The position numbers and the translations under genes are program-made. From a bacterium (lineage in GTDB: Bacteria > Armatimonadota > Chthonomonadetes > Chthonomonadales > Chthonomonadaceae): a DNA stretch of 10,777 nucleotides. The notes beneath the pieces were generated by a model that did no database searches, was not told the origin of the DNA, and worked only from the letters and a program-made list of their open reading frames with translations. Positions 1 to 6,062 of the stretch are shown here, in pieces; the first letter of the stretch is position 1, and each line of letters begins with the position of its first letter. The DNA lies in the NCBI GenBank assembly GCA_021805405.1, contig JAJZFK010000053.1, forward strand, positions 1 to 10,777, written 5' to 3'.

Positions 1-954
1 GTACGTTCTGCGCGGCGGCAGCTGAATGGTGGACTATCTAACCGATGCTCACAGCTGCGAAGTGAACTACTTGGAGTGCTAGCCGCGATTGAGGTCACCA
101 TCGACTATAGCGATGAGGTACCTGAACTAGACGTTTCCGCCATTGCATTGCAGATGAACGGCATCATTTACCAGCTACAAGGCCTGCTAAACAGCGCGCA
201 GCAGGGTAGGCTTATTCGTGAGGGCCTTCAGGTGGTTATCGTTGGCAAACCCAACGTAGGCAAATCATCCCTGCTTAACAGGCTGCTAGGGTATGATCGC
301 GCGATTGTGAGTGACACAGCGGGTACAACACGCGATATACTCCAGGAAGCGGCAAACATAAATGGTGTTGCAGTTACCCTGGTGGATACAGCCGGTCTGC
401 GGGCAACCGACGATTTTGTAGAAAAGCAGGGCGTTGAAAGAGCCGAAGGCGCAGCTACACAGGCCGACGTGATTATAGCTGTGGCCGATGCAGTTAGCGG
501 AATATGCACAGAGGACCAGCAAGCGCTGCAGGCAGCCCGTGAGGCAGGCTGCCGTGTAGTCGCCGTTGTTAATCGTTGCGACCTTTCGCAACCGCGATCC
601 GCCATAGACGTTGCTTCTGAACTGAGGGCGCTATTGCAACTCGATGCACCGGCCCTGGTGGTATCAGCCCTAACGGGTGAAGGCATCCTCGCGCTAAGGA
701 GCGCGATAGCCCCTGTCGATGCCGTGCAAGAACCGGAAAGCGTTGTAGTAACCAGCCTACGCCACCAAGTGGCGATTAATGCAGCGCTTTCAGGTCTATA
801 CCATGCTCTGGAAGCTGCGGAAAACGGTATGCCATCGGACTTCATCACAATTGATTTAAAGGGCGCACTTAACGCGCTCTCGGAAATAACGGGTGAGGGC
901 GCCCCCGACGAACTTGTTCATCGTATATTCAGGGACTTTTGTGTGGGCAAGTAG
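1..954 (+). CDS. mnmE: tRNA uridine-5-carboxymethylaminomethyl modification GTPase MnmE, 3' part
   Basis: MnmE works with MnmG to install the carboxymethylaminomethyl group at C5 of the wobble uridine (U34) in some tRNAs, in the cytoplasm. The frame is open from base 1, so the N-terminal tetrahydrofolate-binding domain lies outside the window; 317 residues remain of a protein usually about 450 long. Visible in order (numbered from base 1): the end of the first helical segment with QLNGGLS, the G1 loop GKPNVGKS (82-89), switch I DTAGTTRD (105-112), G3 DTAG (129-132), G4 NRCD (191-194), a G5-like SALTGEG, and the C-terminal helical domain ending in the invariant Cys of CVGK (C314). G4 is normally NKxD; here Lys is Arg, which is unusual but conservative. 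A GTG at 76 could look like a start but upstream codons match MnmE, so the gene continues 5'. The family assignment is near certain. Confidence 0.96.
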   Translation, partial: VRSARRQLNGGLSNRCSQLRSELLGVLAAIEVTIDYSDEVPELDVSAIALQMNGIIYQLQGLLNSAQQGRLIREGLQVVIVGKPNVGKSSLLNRLLGYDRAIVSDTAGTTRDILQEAANINGVAVTLVDTAGLRATDDFVEKQGVERAEGAATQADVIIAVADAVSGICTEDQQALQAAREAGCRVVAVVNRCDLSQPRSAIDVASELRALLQLDAPALVVSALTGEGILALRSAIAPVDAVQEPESVVVTSLRHQVAINAALSGLYHALEAAENGMPSDFITIDLKGALNALSEITGEGAPDELVHRIFRDFCVGK

Positions 955-968
955 AGCCTCACCCAATG

Positions 969-974
969 TATAAT
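969..974 (+). promoter_or_regulatory. Possible -10 box for glcF
   Basis: A perfect TATAAT lies between mnmE and glcF, about 36 bases before the glcF start, which would give a leader of roughly 30 bases containing the ribosome binding site. I see no recognisable -35 hexamer at the usual spacing, so this is a weak call. glcF may alternatively be read from the mnmE transcript, since the gap is only 56 bases. Confidence 0.3.
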
Positions 975-1010
975 GAGCCAGCAGTTAGTAACCAACTTGC
1001 AGGAGAGAGC

Positions 1011-2315
1011 ATGAGTACAGAAGCCGTCGGCTTGCTGGCAGATTTAGCGAGCAAAACTGAACGTTGCATACGGTGCGGGTTTTGTCTGGATGCCTGCCCA
1101 ACTTTTCGCCTCACCGGCCAGGAAACGTTAAGCCCCCGTGGTCGCATTTACCTGGTAAAGAGCTGGCGCGAAGGAACCATCTCTCTTGATCACAATGTGC
1201 AGCACGCATTAGACAGCTGTCTCGGCTGCCGCGCCTGCGAAACAGCTTGTCCAAGTGGTGTAGAGTACGGCACCATTCTGGAGATGGCACGAACCGAGAT
1301 GGAACGTGCCAAAATTCGCCCGCCACTCGAGGCGTTTGCCCGCAAACAGCTTCTCAACGTGCTGACGTCTCCAGGCCTGCTTTCCGCGTCGTTACGGGCT
1401 GGTAAATGGATGGGTGGCCTAACCGGCGGCAGGATGCCCGCTCTAGCAGCGCGCCTGCTATCGGGAACGTCAGCGCCTGCCCCACGGTTGCCGGTAGCCC
1501 ATAATCAAAGCGGCACAGCGAGCCCTCCAGAGCGATCACCGGCTACCGGGCCCAAGCGATTCACGGTAGCGATACTGGAAGGCTGCGTCATGCGCGTCCT
1601 TTTCACCGACACTAACAGGGCAACGATTCGAGTTCTGCAAGCAAACGGGTGCGATGTCATTGCTCCCAGGAACGCCCAGTGTTGTGGCGCGCTGCATGTA
1701 CACGCTGGGCTGCACGAAGATGCACTACAGCGCATGCGAGCACTCATTGATAGCTTCTCGCCCTATTTTAACGAAATCGATGCGATTGTAATAAACTCCG
1801 CGGGGTGTGGTTCCACTTTGCGCGAATATGGCGAGCTCCTAAAAGATGACAACATCTACAGCGGTCGAGCCCGCCTGCTAAGCTCTAAGATACGCGACAT
1901 CTGCGAATGGCTGGAGGAGATTGGCCCTGCAGCAATGAGTGGCGAGGTAAATATGACCGTCTCCTACCATGATGCGTGTCACCTTGCGCACGGTCAGCGA
2001 ATTCGTGAGCAGCCACGAACATTGCTGCAGCGCATACCTGGCCTAACGCTAGTAGAAATGGATGAAGCCGATACGTGCTGCGGAAGTGCCGGAACCTACA
2101 ACATCACCGAACCAGTGTTGGCGGCACAATTGCTAAAACGAAAGATAGCACACATACAAGAAACTGGCGCTAACACGATTGTAACTGGTAATCCGGGCTG
2201 CCTTGCATGGATCGAGCAGGGCTTGGAGGAACAAGGTTTGAAAGTCAGGATTTGTCATCCTGTAGAACTTCTGGATGCTGCCTACAAGCGTGACAATCTT
2301 GAGGAAACATTATAA
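1011..2315 (+). CDS. glcF: Glycolate oxidase iron-sulfur subunit (GlcF-like)
   Basis: GlcF is the electron-transfer subunit that, with FAD subunits GlcD/GlcE, oxidises glycolate to glyoxylate. The 434-residue product is close to the usual size (about 400-430). Two [4Fe-4S] ferredoxin motifs are intact: C19, C22, C25, C29-P and C70, C73, C76, C80-P. Two cysteine-rich CCG domains follow: C192 with C224-C225-G, and C323 (in HDACH) with C356-C357-G-S-A-G. I chose ATG 1011 because AGGAGAG at 1001-1007 sits just upstream; an in-frame ATG at 966 lacks such a site. A proline- and alanine-rich stretch near residues 150-185 links the ferredoxin and CCG parts. No glcD or glcE is in the window, so the partner must be elsewhere. 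Related CCG proteins (LutA/LldE, heterodisulfide reductase-type) share these motifs; the N-terminal double ferredoxin plus two CCG domains fits GlcF best. Confidence 0.88.
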   Translation: MSTEAVGLLADLASKTERCIRCGFCLDACPTFRLTGQETLSPRGRIYLVKSWREGTISLDHNVQHALDSCLGCRACETACPSGVEYGTILEMARTEMERAKIRPPLEAFARKQLLNVLTSPGLLSASLRAGKWMGGLTGGRMPALAARLLSGTSAPAPRLPVAHNQSGTASPPERSPATGPKRFTVAILEGCVMRVLFTDTNRATIRVLQANGCDVIAPRNAQCCGALHVHAGLHEDALQRMRALIDSFSPYFNEIDAIVINSAGCGSTLREYGELLKDDNIYSGRARLLSSKIRDICEWLEEIGPAAMSGEVNMTVSYHDACHLAHGQRIREQPRTLLQRIPGLTLVEMDEADTCCGSAGTYNITEPVLAAQLLKRKIAHIQETGANTIVTGNPGCLAWIEQGLEEQGLKVRICHPVELLDAAYKRDNLEETL

Positions 2316-2330
2316 GCTACAAAGCAGGAT

Positions 2331-2358
2331 TAACGGCTAACCATTTGGCTAGCCGTTA
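2331..2358. terminator. Hairpin between convergent glcF and the small peptide gene
   Basis: TAACGGCTA (2331-2339) and TAGCCGTTA (2350-2358) form a perfect 9-bp stem. Read on the minus strand the stem extends by a G-U and two C-G pairs around an AAAT loop. It sits in the 79-base gap between two converging genes, as expected of a bidirectional terminator. There is no long T tract on either side, so intrinsic termination may be weak or factor-assisted. Confidence 0.5.
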
Positions 2359-2394
2359 CCTTTACGGTCGAAACGTACTTGACTTTGTGGATGA

Positions 2395-2571
2395 CTACGC
2401 AGGCTTGGGTGAATTCTTGCCGTGCGTTTCAACCCCATCGGCTAACCGAGCATGCGCGTATCCATGCTGTAATTGAGTTCCGCTTACAGGGACAACTGCA
2501 TGTTGAGCCAGCATAAGACTAGCCAAAACAATTCCGGCTGCTATGAAAGACTTCAGGGGGAGTGTTTTCAC
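2395..2571 (-). CDS. Small exported-peptide gene overlapping the sigma/TPR gene (Phr-like layout)
   Basis: This 58-residue frame begins at a GTG whose last two bases are shared with the TGA of the upstream sigma/TPR gene (GTGA, four-base overlap), which predicts translational coupling. An AAGGAA ribosome site lies about 8 bases before the GTG, inside the end of the upstream gene. The product starts MKTLPLK and continues with a hydrophobic stretch at about residues 8-22 (FIAAGIVLASLMLA), a typical Sec signal peptide or single membrane anchor, although no ideal AxA cleavage site is visible. The remaining 30 or so residues are polar with scattered His (H37, H40, H50) and end KNSPKPA. There is no Cys. 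It resembles nothing I can name by sequence; by size, signal and position it resembles Phr-type pro-peptides downstream of Rap receptors. A small membrane-bound anti-sigma peptide is an alternative. It falls below common ORF length cut-offs. Confidence 0.68.
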   Translation of the reverse strand: MKTLPLKSFIAAGIVLASLMLAQHAVVPVSGTQLQHGYAHARLADGVETHGKNSPKPA

Positions 2572-4118
2572 AGTGATTGTTCCTTTCCTAACTCTTCCTC
2601 AAGCCAATTCCACCAGGCAATGAGGTCGCTGTCGCGAATCTGTGCTAGCGTTTGCAATAGCTTCTGGGCGGGGCACTGGGTACTATTCCGTGATATTACG
2701 GATTCCAGTACCTCACGGGCCTCTATAAAATACCTGTCCTTCACGTAGGCCAAAATCAGGTTACTCGCCCGCATGGGAGACGGTCGCTGCATCGCCATTC
2801 GAGCATAGAGAGTTGCACGCTCTATATTTCGATCGCGATTTCTACCTGAATCATACCACGTTAAATAGATATCCGCGGCATTCGTGGCAGCGATAAATCG
2901 TTCCGTGCCTCCATCTGGCCGGTCAATTATTGCCAGGAACTGTTCCAGCGCTTCTCTTAACCTGCCAAGCTGCATGAGCAGCACACCCGCTTCGTTAAGT
3001 GCAGCATAGAACCCTGGCTGGGCGTCGAACGCCTCACGATACAGTTGAATAGCCTTCGCAAGATTGCCCGCCCTACGCTCGCACCGAGCACTTTCGTATA
3101 GGTGCTGAGCAAAATCATCACCTGCCACGGGATTATCGTGCAGCGTGTAGGTATCCATAACGCGCATCATCCGGCGCATTTCTGCAGTCGGCGGCTCTTG
3201 CGAACGGGGTACGTTCACCTCATTCACGATAGCCTCTTCCACGTCTGGTGTATCGCCAGTGCTGCCCGCTGCCCGCTGCTGCCAGGTGTAATGCAAGAGC
3301 CGTTGAAACAGGCGGTTCTGCCGTTCCACATTCCACCCGGCGTTCTTTCGGACAGTTCCTGTGGCATGGCTCTGTCGTGGCTGTGTTATGATCTGGCTGT
3401 AAATATTATCGCCACCGCACTGGCGGGAGATTAGTCGCGCAAGGGCGGCACGGGCGCGGCAAACGTTTTGTCGCTCCCTGTCTGTCTCTGGTGCGACCGC
3501 CTCGCCTAATTCCCGACGTCGCTCTCTCTCTAAATCTGCTTGTAGCGCTTCGTAATAGCTGGGCGAGAGCTGCTCCATCGCCTTTGATAGGGCAGCTCGG
3601 AATTCCGCCTTCTCGTCCTGATCGATCAGGGCAACTTCGGGACGACTCTCGCTCGAAGGGTCTGCCAGAGTGTCTCTCAGGCAAATGGCGTTGTCACCCA
3701 ATGTGCCAAGTGGCTGATCCAGGGAAACAGTCGACACCTCGTGTCGAGCCGCCCTGCCCTCATCACTTAGCACGGAGCGTATGGCTCGCGCCAGATACGC
3801 AACAGGATCCGGGAAAATATCGCCGAGGGCATTCACAAACGGCACGGTCTGAAGCGACGCACGTGTAGAATAATTGCGGATTGCAACGCGCGCCATCTTG
3901 ACACAAGCCTCCTCTAACACAGAGTAGGCATCGTTTGCACTCATTCGCGCCGGGATTATTTTGCCATCTGGCATCGTTCTCGGGGTTGAAAGATGTGTAA
4001 CCGTACGGGCTCCAAATTGAGACAGTACTATTTCGGCAGCACTCATTAACTCTGGCGCACCACCAGCCGCGCAAATGCCGGTTTCTGCAGTCTTTGGTCT
4101 TACATCAAGTTGGTTCAC
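2568..4118 (-). CDS. ECF-sigma-like protein with C-terminal TPR domain
   Basis: The N-terminal half reads like a divergent ECF sigma factor. Residues about 104-137 (DPVAYLARAIRSVLSDEGR ... SLDQP) match the end of region 2 (the D-x-x-x-W/Y-L-x-x-I-A-R pattern and the basic run before SLDxP). Residues about 161-230 match region 4, with ALSKAMEQLSPSYYEAL followed by a degenerate HTH ending RQNVCRARAALARLI. After a linker, about residues 334-490 hold at least four TPR-like helical pairs. I chose GTG 4118 (516 residues) because GGGAGG lies 6 bases upstream (complement of 4125-4130); a longer frame from TTG 4211 has no such site and its extra 31 residues look non-coding. The gene overlaps the downstream small peptide gene. 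Known ECF42-type factors also carry TPR tails, so sigma plus TPR has precedent, but this protein is too divergent for me to place. It could instead be a non-sigma DNA-binding protein. Confidence 0.72.
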   Translation of the reverse strand: MNQLDVRPKTAETGICAAGGAPELMSAAEIVLSQFGARTVTHLSTPRTMPDGKIIPARMSANDAYSVLEEACVKMARVAIRNYSTRASLQTVPFVNALGDIFPDPVAYLARAIRSVLSDEGRAARHEVSTVSLDQPLGTLGDNAICLRDTLADPSSESRPEVALIDQDEKAEFRAALSKAMEQLSPSYYEALQADLERERRRELGEAVAPETDRERQNVCRARAALARLISRQCGGDNIYSQIITQPRQSHATGTVRKNAGWNVERQNRLFQRLLHYTWQQRAAGSTGDTPDVEEAIVNEVNVPRSQEPPTAEMRRMMRVMDTYTLHDNPVAGDDFAQHLYESARCERRAGNLAKAIQLYREAFDAQPGFYAALNEAGVLLMQLGRLREALEQFLAIIDRPDGGTERFIAATNAADIYLTWYDSGRNRDRNIERATLYARMAMQRPSPMRASNLILAYVKDRYFIEAREVLESVISRNSTQCPAQKLLQTLAQIRDSDLIAWWNWLEEELGKEQSL

Positions 4119-4181
4119 CGGTCGCCTCCCTGTACCCTCTGGAGTTTCAACCCACACTATCCTGAGCGTACATACGGAATA

Positions 4182-4206
4182 GACGCAGATGTGTGACAAG
4201 TTGTTC
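4182..4206 (-). promoter_or_regulatory. Possible ECF-type promoter of the sigma/TPR gene
   Basis: On the minus strand GAAC (complement of 4203-4206) is followed after 17 bases by CGTC (complement of 4182-4185), then TATT. An AAC-containing -35 and a CGTC/CGTA -10 spaced 16-17 bases apart is the general ECF promoter pattern. Transcription would begin roughly 55 bases before the GTG start. If real, it would suggest autoregulation. Short motifs like this occur by chance, so confidence is low. Confidence 0.25.
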
Positions 4207-4267
4207 GCCAAAAAGTCGATAATTTACTTAAAGTGTATTCAGGAAAACCTACCGAGCACGCACACAA

Positions 4268-4522
4268 ATGGCAAGCGAACGACCGAAAAGAAGGAATCGG
4301 AGAAGTAACGGCGAACATAGCGTCGAATATAGACTCTTTGAACGGTGCAGGCAAGTGTTGGCGTGCTATCTTGAGTGGACATCGTTTCTCGCGTGGGACG
4401 AAACACTTACCAACCCTGCCAACTTTATGCCAGTCGCTGCCGGCGGTATAACTCACCACGTAGAGAGATATGGAGGTAAGCTGCAGTTTCAACAGGTACT
4501 TCGAATTACTACACGGTACTAA
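4268..4522 (+). CDS. Doubtful small hypothetical protein
   Basis: An 84-residue frame starts at ATG with no clear ribosome binding site. The product begins with a basic run (ERPKRRNRR), contains two Cys, and has a mid-section with aromatic residues (YLEWTSFLAW) before a THHVERYGG segment. I do not recognise it. A weak GTGACA (4193-4198) and GATAAT (4218-4223), 19 bases apart, could serve as its promoter, which would fire divergently from the sigma/TPR gene. Arg codons AGA and AGG are used more often here than in the neighbouring genes, which argues for either horizontal origin or non-coding sequence. An opposing frame at 4157-4492 is less convincing. I list it because it is the longest plausible coding frame in an otherwise empty stretch. 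Confidence 0.25.
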   Translation: MASERPKRRNRRSNGEHSVEYRLFERCRQVLACYLEWTSFLAWDETLTNPANFMPVAAGGITHHVERYGGKLQFQQVLRITTRY

Positions 4523-4596
4523 CCAGGAACAAGTATAGTGGCGTTTAAATTATTTTCACTACACCAGGTGGAGGTTTACCAGACGCACCTAATTTA

Positions 4597-4643
4597 AGAA
4601 CCCCACTTCGATTATAATGCGGTATAGTTATTTTCGGGGTTCT
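4597..4643. repeat. 8-bp inverted repeat enclosing a TATAAT box
   Basis: AGAACCCC (4597-4604) and GGGGTTCT (4636-4643) are perfect inverted copies separated by 31 bases. The interval contains TATAAT (4613-4618) within the palindrome ATTATAAT. This could be a pair of operator half-sites around a promoter, or a stem in RNA. No partner gene starts immediately after it; cinA begins 175 bases later. Confidence 0.4.
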
Positions 4644-4768
4644 GCATGCGCCTTGCTGCGCCCAAAGGTATAGCCTCGTTTAGGGAACTGCTTGTTGCCC
4701 ATTCAATTATCGAGATGATTAGCGCTACCGTGGATTAGAATTCGCTGTCCCTCAAGGTTATAATCGAA
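4607..4768. repeat. 11-bp inverted repeat, arms 140 bases apart
   Basis: TTCGATTATAA (4607-4617) is exactly inverted at 4758-4768 (TTATAATCGAA). Both arms contain a promoter-like TATAAT on the plus strand, because the core is nearly palindromic. The pair brackets the leader of cinA. Distant binding sites for one regulator are one reading; shared promoter elements are another. Confidence 0.35.
4759..4764 (+). promoter_or_regulatory. Possible -10 box for cinA
   Basis: A perfect TATAAT lies 53 bases before the cinA TTG start. TAGAAT at 4736-4741, 17 bases upstream, matches only three of six -35 consensus positions. The predicted leader would include the strong ribosome site at 4801-4808. The box also forms part of the 11-bp inverted repeat. 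Confidence 0.4.
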
Positions 4769-4817
4769 TTGTGAGATGCGTCCTCGTGACGGGCGCCGAC
4801 GGAAGGAGTTTGCTACA

Positions 4818-6062
4818 TTGCGTGCTGAAGTTGTATCTGTAGGCACTGAGCTGTTGCTCGGCCAAATCGTCGACACAAATGCCGCGTACATTGCTAAGGC
4901 GCTGTCGGCTGCTGGAGTATCCGTATACCGAAGGTCGACTGTTGGCGACAACATGGACCGCCTGATAGCTACGCTCTCCGCAGCATTTGGCGATAACGAC
5001 ATTGTAATTACCATTGGTGGGCTTGGGCCAACGATGGATGACATCACCCGTGACGGAGTTGCGGCTGCTTTAAACGACAAGCTCGTGCAAAATGGTGACA
5101 TTGCAGCGAAGCTTACCAAGTTTTTTGCCGATCGCGGTATTGAAATGACAGAGAGTAACCTGCGTCAGGCGATGGTTCCCGTTCACGGTAAACCTATAGA
5201 TAATCCTAACGGAACTGCGCCGGGTTTGCTGTTCGAAAAAGACGGTAAAATTGCTATCTGTCTACCTGGCCCCCCCAATGAGTTCATTCCCATGGTGGAC
5301 GACTTCGTAAGTCCATATCTTCTCTCCAAAACCGGTAACAAAGGGACAATCCGTTCACGGGTACTCCGCGTGATAGGCATGGGTGAAAGCAGTGTTGAGC
5401 AGATCGTGAAAGATCTCATGTTAGACGATAATCCAACCGTAGCCCCGTACGCCAAGGTAGGTGAAGTGCACCTACGCGTAACGGCGCGCCACGATACTGC
5501 AGAACAGGCAGAGCAGCTGGTTGAAGAACGCGCAGCATTAGTCCGTAGCCGTTTGGGTCGCCTTATTTATGGCGAGGACAATCAAACCCTTGAGCAGGCA
5601 GTAGTTTCGCTACTTCTCAATAATGGCAGCACCATTTCTGTTGCAGAAAGCTGCACAGGGGGGATGCTTGCCCAGCGCATAACTGACATTCCGGGTAGCT
5701 CACGAGCATTCCCGGGTGGGTTAGTCTGCTACAGCAATAACGCAAAAGTTGACCTTGCAGGAGTAAGCCAGGCAACGCTAGATAAGCATGGAGCTGTAAG
5801 CCACGAGGTCGCAACCGATCTGGCTTTGGGTGTGCGCAAACGCTTTTCCACCACTTTTGGCATTGGCATCACCGGAATAGCAGGGCCAGATGGCGGTACC
5901 GAGGAAAAGCCTGTTGGGCTCGTGTATATTGCCTTGGCGGATTCCAAAGGCTGCAAGGTCGAGCGCACGCATATGCTGGGTGCGCGCAACATAGTACGCA
6001 CGCGTAGTGTGCAAACGGCGCTAAATATGGTGAGATTAAGCCTGCTTACGCCGCGGCATTGA
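4818..6062 (+). CDS. cinA: CinA: nicotinamide-nucleotide amidase / competence-damage protein
   Basis: CinA-family proteins recycle NAD by-products: the C-terminal PncC-type domain deamidates nicotinamide mononucleotide and the N-terminal COG1058 domain has been linked to ADP-ribose pyrophosphatase activity. Full-length members are about 410-420 residues; this start gives 414. The N-terminal domain opens with the characteristic EVVSVGTELLLGQIVDTNA and carries the GGLGPTxDD motif (from residue 67). The C-terminal domain has AESCTGG with the catalytic Ser at 278 and TGIAGPDGG from residue 352. I chose TTG 4818 because GGAAGGAG (4801-4808) sits 9 bases upstream and family alignment begins here; the in-frame ATG 4776 adds 14 non-homologous residues and lacks a ribosome site. 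The last 17 bases overlap the end of the convergent signalling gene. The assignment is firm; a role in competence is not implied. Confidence 0.93.
   Translation: MRAEVVSVGTELLLGQIVDTNAAYIAKALSAAGVSVYRRSTVGDNMDRLIATLSAAFGDNDIVITIGGLGPTMDDITRDGVAAALNDKLVQNGDIAAKLTKFFADRGIEMTESNLRQAMVPVHGKPIDNPNGTAPGLLFEKDGKIAICLPGPPNEFIPMVDDFVSPYLLSKTGNKGTIRSRVLRVIGMGESSVEQIVKDLMLDDNPTVAPYAKVGEVHLRVTARHDTAEQAEQLVEERAALVRSRLGRLIYGEDNQTLEQAVVSLLLNNGSTISVAESCTGGMLAQRITDIPGSSRAFPGGLVCYSNNAKVDLAGVSQATLDKHGAVSHEVATDLALGVRKRFSTTFGIGITGIAGPDGGTEEKPVGLVYIALADSKGCKVERTHMLGARNIVRTRSVQTALNMVRLSLLTPRH

Larger units (their letters stand above)
4119..4817. other. Long regulatory/intergenic stretch between sigma/TPR gene and cinA
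   Basis: About 700 bases separate the divergent sigma/TPR gene and cinA. I see an ECF-style promoter pattern near the sigma gene, one doubtful plus-strand ORF (4268-4522), an 8-bp inverted repeat around a TATAAT (4597-4643), an 11-bp inverted repeat (4607-4617 with 4758-4768) and a second TATAAT just before cinA. No tRNA, CRISPR or insertion sequence is visible. A non-coding RNA starting after 4618 is possible but unsupported beyond the promoter-like box. Confidence 0.5.

Noticed and set aside
228..848. 206-residue minus-strand frame opposite mnmE
   Set aside because: It lies wholly within the conserved MnmE GTPase coding region, and its product is Ser/Thr/Ala-rich with no recognisable motif: an antisense shadow.
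939..1010. Longer glcF frame overlapping the end of mnmE
   Set aside because: The extension has no family similarity, and a strong AGGAGAG precedes ATG 1011.
2426..2437. GTTTCAACCCCA, which resembles the start of some CRISPR repeats
   Set aside because: It occurs once with no spaced copies and lies inside the small peptide frame.
3491..3868. 125-residue plus-strand frame
   Set aside because: It is antisense to the sigma-like domain, has no ribosome site, and its product is Pro/Ser/Arg-rich without motifs.
4119..4211. Extended N-terminus of the sigma/TPR gene from TTG 4211
   Set aside because: No ribosome site precedes it, and GTG 4118 has GGGAGG at ideal distance; the extra residues look like translated promoter DNA.
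4776..4817. Upstream ATG for cinA
   Set aside because: The added residues are Arg-rich and not family-like, no ribosome site precedes ATG 4776, and TTG 4818 follows GGAAGGAG.
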